Source of the DNA: CBDUVZ01 sp965370805
Lineage (GTDB): Bacteria; Hydrothermota; Tepidihabitantia; Tepidihabitantales; Tepidihabitantaceae
DNA length: 56,338 nt
Direction: 5' to 3'
NCBI GenBank assembly: GCA_965370805.1
Contig: CBDUVZ010000003.1
Location: 1-56,338, forward strand
Numbering within the stretch: position 1 is the first letter of the stretch; every line of letters starts with the position of its first letter. The notes beneath the pieces are model-generated. The model ran no database searches and was not told the DNA's origin. It saw only the letters and a list, made by a program, of their open reading frames with translations. This document shows, piece after piece, positions 49,537-56,338 of the stretch. The position numbers and the translations under genes are program-made.

Positions 49537-52203
49537 ATGATGAGAAGGCTGTTCTGTGTTCTGTCGGTCACGGCGGCGCTGGTCTCCGCGGGCGAGACCG
49601 GCAAGATCGTCGGGCGGGTGGTTGATGCCGGAACGGGTGAAGGCCTGCCGGCTGCGAATGTCGTCATAGTCGGGGAGGAACTCGGAGCCGCAACCGACCT
49701 GGGCGGGACCTACGTGATTCTGAACGTACCGGTGGGCCGGTATTCGGTCGAGGCGTCGATGGTGGGCTTTCGCACCGTGACGATGACCGGTGTCCACATT
49801 GAGTCCGACCGCACTACCACGGTTGATTTCAGGCTCGATGAGACGACGATAGCGATGCCCGGAGTGGTCGTCCGGGCCGAGAAGCCGATGGTCTCCAAGG
49901 AGATGGTGGCGGCGCGGTATTCGGTTCAGGCCGAGCAGATACATTTCCTTCCCGGCGACCGGCTGGCCGAACTGGTGCTGTTCCAGTCCGGAGTCGCCCG
50001 GACCGAGAGCACGTTTCACGTCCGGGGCGGCCGGGCGACCGAAGTGGACTACCTGCTGGACGGCGTGAGTGTGGTTGACCCGCTGAACGGCGAGTTCGGA
50101 ATCGAGCTCAGCCGGGGTGTCGCCGATGAGGTGATATTCATGCCCGGCGGGTTCTCGGCCGAATACGGCCGGGCGATGTCCGGGGTTATCAACCTGATAA
50201 CCGTGAATCCCAGGCCACGTTTGGGCGCGGAGTATCGTCTCAAGTCCGAGAAGTCGATGCCGTTCTACTACGATTTCGGATACACGGACCAGGGCGTGCA
50301 GGTCCACGTCCCGGTCGCGCGGAACGTCAGGACGATGTTCAGCGGCGGCGTTACGACTACCGACGACTGGGACCCGAGGCTGTACAAGCTGCCGCACAAG
50401 AACCGGGCGGACTATGCGCTGTACGGCAAGGGTTTCTACGATGTCGGCGGCCGGTTCAAGTTCGCGGTGTCGGGTGCGGCTTCACGGACCCAGTTCGAGC
50501 GTTACAATTCCGCCTGGCAACTGCAGCTTGACGAGTACCGCTCCGACCTGCGGCGCGGGAACCTGATTGTCGGCAAGGCAACCTGGATGCCGAACAGCCG
50601 TTCGTTCTACACCGCGGGCGTGTCCCGGTTCCATACCGAGAGGGAACACGGCGTGCGCAAGCCCGGGCCGGTCCGGTTCTGGGAGGATTTCGGGTTCCGG
50701 GATTCGAGCGAGTACAAGGTTCCGAGGATGGACATCGACAACCCATGGGGAACTCCGTACGAGAACTGGTGGGCTTTCTATACGTTCGGCGCCTACGAGG
50801 AGTACCGGCGCAGTTCTTCCCGGGTCCGGACCGTCAAGCTCACGGGCAGCAACCAGGTGACTCTCAATCACCAGGTGACGGCCGGGGCAACCGGCGACTT
50901 CTTCACGATTGCCAGTGACTGGATGCGCTGGCCGGCCTGGAACGCGGTCCGCGACAGCTACGTCTTTGACCCTGTCACTTACGGCCTGTACCTGCAGGAC
51001 AAGATCGAGTACGAGGGGCTGTACGCGAATCTCGGGCTCAGGTACGACCGGTTCGACCCCGCGGATTCGGTTCGTGCCGACCCAGGTCAGCCGGAGCAAT
51101 GGGACCGCGTCCCGGCCCGGTCCCAGGTTTCGCCCCGGCTCGGGGTGTCGTTCCGGATAACCGACTGGCTTTTCGCCCGGACGAACTTCGGCTACTACTT
51201 CCAGGTGCCGCTGTTCTCGATGATGTACGACAACTCCGTGAACCCGGTCAAGCACCGGACGGTCTACGGCGATTCAATCGACCTGGTAGTCGGCAATCCC
51301 GAGCTCAGGCCGGAAAGGACGCGGAGCTACGAACTGGGACTGCAGGGTGAAGTCGCGGACGGCCTGCTGTTGACCGCGAACCTGTGGCGCAAGGATGTCC
51401 AGGATCTGGTCGGGACGAGGACCGTCCCGGCCATTCCAAGCAGCTACGTTACCTACGAGAACGTCGACCACGCCCGGCTGAGCGGTTTCGAACTCATCTT
51501 CGACGTGCGCGGCGACTGGTTCTCGACCAAGCTCTCGTATACCTATTCCCGGGCAATCGGCACCAGCTCCTACGCGAACGAAGCGTACGACGAGTTCATC
51601 AGCCGGGGGGACACGGCCATTCCCGCAGTCGAGTACGTCCTGGATTTCGACCAGCCGCACCGGGCATTCTTCCAGTTCGACATGGCGGCGCCGGAAGAGC
51701 CGACCGACTGGTCCTGGTTCAACGCGGTTCTCGACGACGCGGCGTTTCACCTGGTCGGGTACGTCGGCACGGGTTTCCCGTACACCGCTCCGGAGGAGAA
51801 GCGCGACCCGAGGACCTGGAATACGAGAACCGGCCCGCTCCGGTCGAACCTGGATGCCGTGGGTGTCAAAGGGCTGAAGTTCGGCGGGCTGGAGTTCGAA
51901 CTGGTGGTCGAGGTCCTGAACGTGCTCGATATCCGGGACGTGCTCTTTGTCTACCCGTCGAGCGGCAAGCCGGATGCGAGATACCCGGAGCCGCAGTATT
52001 ACGAGTTCGAGCGACAGGGAGCGCTGGCGATGCGGTTCTGTGACCCGGACTACGACCCGCGGCGGGACTACAATCACGACGGATACCTGGACCAGTACGA
52101 GGAATACCGGAGCACCTGGTTCTATCACCGGGCGACAATCGACTGGGTGAACAACTACGGCCCGCCGCGGCGGGCGCGGTTCGGATTCAGAGTGAACTGG
52201 TAA
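49537..52203 (+). CDS. TonB-dependent receptor
   Basis: An 888-residue outer-membrane receptor. Signal MMRRLFCVLSVTAALVSAGE; N-terminal carboxypeptidase-regulatory-like domain (GRVVDAGTGEGLPAANVVIV, GAATDLGGTYVILNVPVGRY, about 20-105); plug domain with FHVRGGRATEVDYLLDGVSV and FSAEYGRAMSGVINLIT (about 110-230); then a beta-barrel (LELGLQG... not verified strand by strand) ending in ARFGFRVNW with a terminal aromatic. The substrate is not predictable. Its class (SusC-like versus siderophore) is unclear, and no SusD gene follows. A strong SD is not evident; repeats precede it. Confidence 0.9.
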   Translation: MMRRLFCVLSVTAALVSAGETGKIVGRVVDAGTGEGLPAANVVIVGEELGAATDLGGTYVILNVPVGRYSVEASMVGFRTVTMTGVHIESDRTTTVDFRLDETTIAMPGVVVRAEKPMVSKEMVAARYSVQAEQIHFLPGDRLAELVLFQSGVARTESTFHVRGGRATEVDYLLDGVSVVDPLNGEFGIELSRGVADEVIFMPGGFSAEYGRAMSGVINLITVNPRPRLGAEYRLKSEKSMPFYYDFGYTDQGVQVHVPVARNVRTMFSGGVTTTDDWDPRLYKLPHKNRADYALYGKGFYDVGGRFKFAVSGAASRTQFERYNSAWQLQLDEYRSDLRRGNLIVGKATWMPNSRSFYTAGVSRFHTEREHGVRKPGPVRFWEDFGFRDSSEYKVPRMDIDNPWGTPYENWWAFYTFGAYEEYRRSSSRVRTVKLTGSNQVTLNHQVTAGATGDFFTIASDWMRWPAWNAVRDSYVFDPVTYGLYLQDKIEYEGLYANLGLRYDRFDPADSVRADPGQPEQWDRVPARSQVSPRLGVSFRITDWLFARTNFGYYFQVPLFSMMYDNSVNPVKHRTVYGDSIDLVVGNPELRPERTRSYELGLQGEVADGLLLTANLWRKDVQDLVGTRTVPAIPSSYVTYENVDHARLSGFELIFDVRGDWFSTKLSYTYSRAIGTSSYANEAYDEFISRGDTAIPAVEYVLDFDQPHRAFFQFDMAAPEEPTDWSWFNAVLDDAAFHLVGYVGTGFPYTAPEEKRDPRTWNTRTGPLRSNLDAVGVKGLKFGGLEFELVVEVLNVLDIRDVLFVYPSSGKPDARYPEPQYYEFERQGALAMRFCDPDYDPRRDYNHDGYLDQYEEYRSTWFYHRATIDWVNNYGPPRRARFGFRVNW

Positions 52204-52374
52204 GGCGAATGACGAATGCCGAAAGCCGAATGACGAATGAGAGAAGAACCACAGATGGACACTGAAGGGGATGGCGAAAGCCGAATGACGAATGAGGAAA
52301 GGAAGACTGCCGCGGCGGCCTTGCCGCCTCGCAATGACGATTCCTCTCCTGGCGGCCATGGCGGTTATTCCATC
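52204..52374. repeat. Repeat block fused in frame to the next gene
   Basis: Tandem CGAATGACGAATGCCGAAAG units (52206-52240), an ACCACAGATGGACACTGAAG unit (52247-52266), more CGAATGACGAATG, and an inverted GCGAGGAACG family member (52300-52340). The frame is open through it into the DUF4175-like gene (from ATG 52237). Confidence 0.75.
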
Positions 52375-55300
52375 GTGATTCATCACAAGCTCGCCCGGCA
52401 TATCCGCAGCCGGCTGGTAAACGACCTTGTCGCGCTCGGGCTTGTTGCGCTCGGGCTTGCCGGGTTCGGGGTCCTGGTTGTGGCCGCGGCGTTCTGGAGC
52501 GGCTGGGTGGTTGCGGTTCTTCTCGCACCGCTGTGCTGGCTTGCGTGGCGCCGGCTGCGCGTTCTGGGACTCGTATCCGTGGCCCGCGAAGTGGAGCGGG
52601 AATTCCCGGAGGTGGAAGGCCGGCTGCTAGCCGCGCTGCAACTGGCCGAGTACCGGCCGGGCAGCAGGGAAGGGTATTCCGCGGAACTGGTGGAAGCCGC
52701 AGTGGCCGACGTCGAGCAGGCCCTGCGACCACTGCATCTGGAGCGGTTGGTGCCGCGGAAGCGGATTCTCCAGGGCGCGGTCGCGGCGGTAGTCGGACTC
52801 GGGGTCCTGTTCGGATACATGCAACTGGCGTCCGCGCGCGCTCGGGTCGGGCTGCTCAACGGGTTCGCGGGGTCCCGGCTTGCGGTCGAGTTCATTGTCG
52901 AGCCGGGCGATACCGCGGTGCTTCCGGGAGAAGAAGTGACGCTGCGCTGCCGGGTCGAGCCGGCCGGGGTGTTCGGCCGGGTGATGCTGGAGAAGCTGGG
53001 AGCGGCAGGCACGAAGCGGGCGGTCCGGCTCGAAGACGGCCAGGGCGTTTCGGTCTTCCATCCGAAGCAGGGGTTCGCGTACCGGTTCCGGGTGCTTTCC
53101 CGCAGTTCGGAGGAGTTCCGGATCCGGGTAATCGAACCACTGGAGGCGGAGCGACTGGTCTTTTCCTACCGGTATCCGGAATACACCGGGCTCCCGGAGT
53201 ACCGGTCCACGAGCACCGATATCGTCGCGCTCAAAGGGACCGCGGTCGAATTCGAAGGCGAGGCGAATCAGCCCCTGGGAAGCGGCCGGTTGATCCTCGG
53301 CCGGGATACGACCGAAGTCGAAGCCGGCCCGGACCGGCGGTTCCGGGGTGAGTTCACGGTGACGGGCGACGGCGAGGGCCGGATCGAATTGACCGACGCC
53401 GGCGGCGGGGTCTTTCAACAGGTCGGCCTGGTCCGGGTGCGGTCCCTTCCCGATGAGTCGCCGCTGGTCCGGTTTCTGGTCCCGGGTCGGGATACGGACC
53501 TTCCGGCGAGTATGCAGGTGCTGCTGGGTTTGAGTTCGCTCGATGACTTCGGACTCGGCGGACTCTACCTCTACTACGGCAGGGACAGCATCGACCAGCG
53601 AATCCGAATCAAGGACCTCGGCGGCCGGCGCGAGGATACCACGCTGTACGCCTGGGACCTCGCCCGGTCCGGACTGCTGCCCGGGGACGTGATGCAGTAC
53701 TACGCGGCGGTTCTTGACAATGACGTAGTGAGCGGGCCGAAGATGGGCCGGACCCCGGTTTTCCAGGTTAGGTTCCCGACGATGGTCGAAATCTACAATG
53801 CTTCGGTGCAGCAGACCGAGCATACCGCGGAGGAACTCGCGCCGCTGATGGACCAGCAGGAGCGAATCAGCGAGGAGATGGCCCGTATCAGCGAGCAGAT
53901 GAAGCGGAGCGGGGACCTCTCGTGGGAGGAGCGGAAAGCGCTGGAGCAGGTTCTGTCCGAGCAGACCAACCTGGCGCAGGAGATTGCCGAACTGCGCGAA
54001 GACGTGAGCCGGATGATGGATGAGATGCTCCAGGGGATGACACTGGACGAGGAGACGATGGAGCGGATGGCGCAGTTGCAGGAACTCCTGTCGGAACTCC
54101 TGCCGCGGGAACTGCAGGAGTCGCTGGCCCGTCTGCGCGAGGAACTCGAACAGGGACCGGCCGAGTTGCGGGATGCGATTGAGCAGTTCGAACTCGACCA
54201 GGAGCAGCTCAAAGCCGGAATCGAGCAGGCGCTCGAAATGCTGGAGCGGGTGCTGGAGGAACAGCGGCTGGAGGAACTGGCACGCAAAGCGGAAGAACTC
54301 GCCGACGCGGAAGCGGAGATTCTCGAGCGGTTGGGCGCGGAAGAACCGGACGCGGCGGCGAAGCTCCAGGATGAAGTGAGCGCGGGGCTCGACAGCCTGC
54401 TTGCCGAGATGGAAGACCTTGCCGGGACGATGTCCGATTCCGCGACCGCGGATTCACTGGCCGAACTGGGCGAACAGGCGGAGCAGGACAGTCTTTCCCA
54501 GCTTGCCGATGAGGCGGGCGAGAAGATGCAGCAGGGCAAGAACCAGCAGGCGAAGAGTTCGGCCGGCAAGCTGCAGAAGAAACTCCAGCAACTGAGCGAG
54601 GACCTGAGTTCGCTTTCGATGGGTCTGAAGCGGAAGCGTTCGGATGAGACCGCCGAGGAGCTTGCCGCCGCGGCCGAGGAGCTGCTGATGATTTCGCGCG
54701 AGCAGGAGGAACTGGAAACCGGCGCTGACCGGGACGGCATCTCCGACCGGGCGGCGCGCGAGATGAGCCTGCACGACGCGACCGGGATTGTCGCCGAGAG
54801 CCTGGCTTCGCTTGCCGGCCGGTCGATGTCGGTTTCGGGTCGGCTGATCCAGGAACTGACGCGGTCGATGCGGGCGATGAAAGACGCGGCCGGGTCGATG
54901 GTCGAAAGCCGGACCCACGTCGCGCGGCGGCAGATGGCGACGGCGCGCGCGGGGCTGAACCGGACGGTCGCGATGCTTCTCAGCGCACTCGCCAGCGAGC
55001 GGCAGGGCGGCGGTTTCTCGGGCGGGATGGAGGCGCTGCTGCAACAGCTTTCGCAGATGAGCGGGGAGCAGATGGCAATCAACGCGGGAATGGGCGGGAT
55101 GCCGATACCACTGCCGGGCGGGATGAGCGACGCCCAGGTTCAGGCGCTGGGCGGATTGTTCTCCCGGCAGCAGGCCCTGCGCCAGAAGCTGGAGCAGATG
55201 CTGCAATCGCTGGGCGGTGAGACGCCCGGGCTTACTTCCAGCCTGGAGGGGCTGCTCGACGAGATGAAGGCGGTGGAGCAGGATATGGCGGAACTGAACG

Positions 55301-55605
55301 TCAGCCGCGACCTGGTGGAGCGGCAGGAGAGTATCCTTTCGCACCTGCTCGACACCCAGCGGAGCATCCAGCAGCGGGGTCGGAAGGAGCAGCGGGAGAG
55401 CGAAGGGGCCAAGCCGTTCCAGACCGGGACCAGCCCGCGGCTGCCGGAGGACATGGGCGAGCGGAACCGGATGCTGCGCGAGGAGCTGATGCGGTCCCTG
55501 AAGCAGAAGGGATTCGGCGATTACGAACAGATGATCCGGTTGTATTTCGAGCGCCTGCTGGCCCGGCCCGGCCCGGGCGCTGTCCGGCAGGACGAGCAGC
55601 CATGA
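52375..55605 (+). CDS. DUF4175-like membrane-anchored coiled-coil protein
   Basis: A 1076-residue protein from GTG 52375 (VIHHKLARHIRSRLVNDLVA). Two or three N-terminal transmembrane helices (GLVALGLAGFGVLVVAAAFW; ILQGAVAAVVGLGVLFGYM), an extracytoplasmic beta-rich region (about 170-460) with repeated Ig-like strands (VEFIVEPGDTAVLPGEEVTL), then a very long Glu/Gln-rich coiled coil (about 480-1060; LAPLMDQQERISEEMARISE, DEETMERMAQLQELLSELLP). The overall plan matches DUF4175/TIGR02302 proteins of unknown function. An ATG at 52237 would add 46 repeat-encoded residues and is not favoured. Confidence 0.75.
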   Translation: MIHHKLARHIRSRLVNDLVALGLVALGLAGFGVLVVAAAFWSGWVVAVLLAPLCWLAWRRLRVLGLVSVAREVEREFPEVEGRLLAALQLAEYRPGSREGYSAELVEAAVADVEQALRPLHLERLVPRKRILQGAVAAVVGLGVLFGYMQLASARARVGLLNGFAGSRLAVEFIVEPGDTAVLPGEEVTLRCRVEPAGVFGRVMLEKLGAAGTKRAVRLEDGQGVSVFHPKQGFAYRFRVLSRSSEEFRIRVIEPLEAERLVFSYRYPEYTGLPEYRSTSTDIVALKGTAVEFEGEANQPLGSGRLILGRDTTEVEAGPDRRFRGEFTVTGDGEGRIELTDAGGGVFQQVGLVRVRSLPDESPLVRFLVPGRDTDLPASMQVLLGLSSLDDFGLGGLYLYYGRDSIDQRIRIKDLGGRREDTTLYAWDLARSGLLPGDVMQYYAAVLDNDVVSGPKMGRTPVFQVRFPTMVEIYNASVQQTEHTAEELAPLMDQQERISEEMARISEQMKRSGDLSWEERKALEQVLSEQTNLAQEIAELREDVSRMMDEMLQGMTLDEETMERMAQLQELLSELLPRELQESLARLREELEQGPAELRDAIEQFELDQEQLKAGIEQALEMLERVLEEQRLEELARKAEELADAEAEILERLGAEEPDAAAKLQDEVSAGLDSLLAEMEDLAGTMSDSATADSLAELGEQAEQDSLSQLADEAGEKMQQGKNQQAKSSAGKLQKKLQQLSEDLSSLSMGLKRKRSDETAEELAAAAEELLMISREQEELETGADRDGISDRAAREMSLHDATGIVAESLASLAGRSMSVSGRLIQELTRSMRAMKDAAGSMVESRTHVARRQMATARAGLNRTVAMLLSALASERQGGGFSGGMEALLQQLSQMSGEQMAINAGMGGMPIPLPGGMSDAQVQALGGLFSRQQALRQKLEQMLQSLGGETPGLTSSLEGLLDEMKAVEQDMAELNVSRDLVERQESILSHLLDTQRSIQQRGRKEQRESEGAKPFQTGTSPRLPEDMGERNRMLREELMRSLKQKGFGDYEQMIRLYFERLLARPGPGAVRQDEQP

Positions 55606-55635
55606 GTCGGACTGGCGCGGCGTGAGGTGCGGAAC

Positions 55636-56338
55636 GTGAAGCCGCTCCGGTTCGCTGCAATCCGGCTGATGCTGCCGCTGGTTTGCGTCCTTGCGGCTGC
55701 CGCCCCGGCCCAATCGGTCGGCACCGCCCGGATACTGGAGCAGGCGGGCCAGTTGCAGCGGGCACTGGATGAGTATCGACTGGCCCTTGACCGTAGCCCG
55801 CAGGACATGGAGGCATACCAGGGCTTCCGCCGCCTGAGCATCGCGTGCGAGGGATACGACAGCCTGATTGCGGTGAGCGAGCAACTGGCCGCGGCGAACC
55901 CGGCGGTGGCGGAATACCGGCTCGGCAGGATTGACGGGCTGTTCGGTCGGGACCGGCGGCGGGAGGCGCTGGCCGGCTGCCGCGAACTGGCCGTGAACCA
56001 GCCGGACCGGATTCCATTGCTGGCCGGGATGCTCGAGCACTGGCAGGAGTACGGCGAGGCGGTCGCGTTCCTCATCGAACTGCGGGCGAACCGGGGCGAT
56101 GAGCTGCTGCATGCGGAACGGCTGGTCGGACTGTACAGCCTTCTGGGCAGGCACGTTGACGCGGTCCGGGAGATTGTCCGCATCGTCAGCCGCAACCCGG
56201 ACGTGCTGGCCCGGCATCTTGACCGGCTCCGGGAAGCGGCCCGTCGGGTCCGCCGCCAGACCCTGCTTGCCGAACTGGGGAAAATCAGCGACCAGTGGGC
56301 CAGGGCGCGCGCGCAGGCCGAAGTCCACGTCGTCCTGG
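55636..56338 (+). CDS. TPR protein, truncated by window edge
   Basis: A partial protein of about 234 codons from GTG 55636 (SD GTGAGGTGCGG weak): MKPLRFAAIRLMLPLVCVLA signal, then TPR units (ILEQAGQLQRALDEYRLALD, PQDMEAYQGFRRLSIACEGY, LVGLYSLLGRHVDAVREIVR). It continues past 56338. It lies 30 nt after the DUF4175-like gene and may be co-transcribed. The opposite-strand frame through this region is a shadow. Confidence 0.65.
   Translation, partial: MKPLRFAAIRLMLPLVCVLAAAAPAQSVGTARILEQAGQLQRALDEYRLALDRSPQDMEAYQGFRRLSIACEGYDSLIAVSEQLAAANPAVAEYRLGRIDGLFGRDRRREALAGCRELAVNQPDRIPLLAGMLEHWQEYGEAVAFLIELRANRGDELLHAERLVGLYSLLGRHVDAVREIVRIVSRNPDVLARHLDRLREAARRVRRQTLLAELGKISDQWARARAQAEVHVVL

Noticed and set aside
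54454..56328. Long open frame of 624 codons on the minus strand opposite the DUF4175-like and TPR genes
   Set aside because: It mirrors the codon structure of the plus-strand coiled-coil gene (GC-rich third positions) and shows no protein motif; the plus frame has domains, a start and neighbours.
1..56338. tRNA or rRNA genes
   Set aside because: No recognisable GTTCGANTC-type T-loop with acceptor pairing or rRNA core sequence was found by eye; a tRNAscan run would be needed to exclude one.

Overview
The window is GC-rich bacterial DNA. The likely source is an uncultured lineage of the candidate division WOR-3/Stahlbacteria type. This is inferred from gene style (many large secreted beta-propeller and repeat proteins ending in a FlgD-like/type IX-like C-terminal sorting domain, a TonB-dependent receptor, a Pal/TPR lipoprotein) and from very repeat-rich intergenic DNA. 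It is not based on a marker-gene search. Sigma70-like promoters (TTGACA-N16/17-TANNNT) are easy to see, and several lie only 6-8 nt from an ATG.

Layout. 1-3.9 kb: a hicB gene beside a hicA remnant, then a minus-strand block of three membrane or secreted genes that share a short repeat at their translation starts. 4.3-9.2 kb: a TPR-OmpA lipoprotein followed by an overlapping pyrK-pyrD-pyrF-pyrE cluster for UMP synthesis. 9.5-11.5 kb: gene-poor DNA with dispersed repeats, two 12-bp-period arrays, a MITE-like element and a small gene. 11.7-14.8 kb: a giant Kelch/Fn3/PQQ secreted protein. 14.9-17.8 kb: accessory DNA with two type IIG restriction-enzyme C-terminal remnants around a WG-repeat lipoprotein and a predicted PD-(D/E)XK nuclease, then another 12-bp array and a complete hicBA-like module. 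18.1-19.6 kb: a secreted HExxH protease. 20-28.2 kb: a long minus-strand housekeeping run, rpmH-rnpA-yidD-yidC-jag-mnmE-uspA-ptsN-argS-iscU-MTH1187, headed by a consensus promoter. 28.3-47.5 kb: secreted repeat proteins (LVIVD, PKD/PQQ, YVTN, transglutaminase-like, others), interrupted by a fused methyltransferase-nuclease restriction-modification gene at 41.6-43.4 kb. 47.7-49.1 kb: a small-protein/nucleotidyltransferase pair and a winged-helix-like gene behind a perfect 24-bp palindrome. 49.5-56.3 kb: a TonB-dependent receptor, a DUF4175-like coiled-coil membrane protein and a truncated TPR gene.

Two phenomena stand out. (1) Five arrays at 10.0, 10.5, 17.0, 29.0 and 41.1 kb each have a strict 12-bp period held over 18-26 units without phase loss. 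Each has its own consensus, and none resembles CRISPR or a known gene. (2) Intergenic repeat families also occur in frame inside protein genes (jag, the transglutaminase-like gene, and two sorting-domain proteins) and at the 5' ends of yidD and the DUF4175-like gene, in the manner of Rickettsia palindromic elements. Both need genome-wide comparison to establish novelty.
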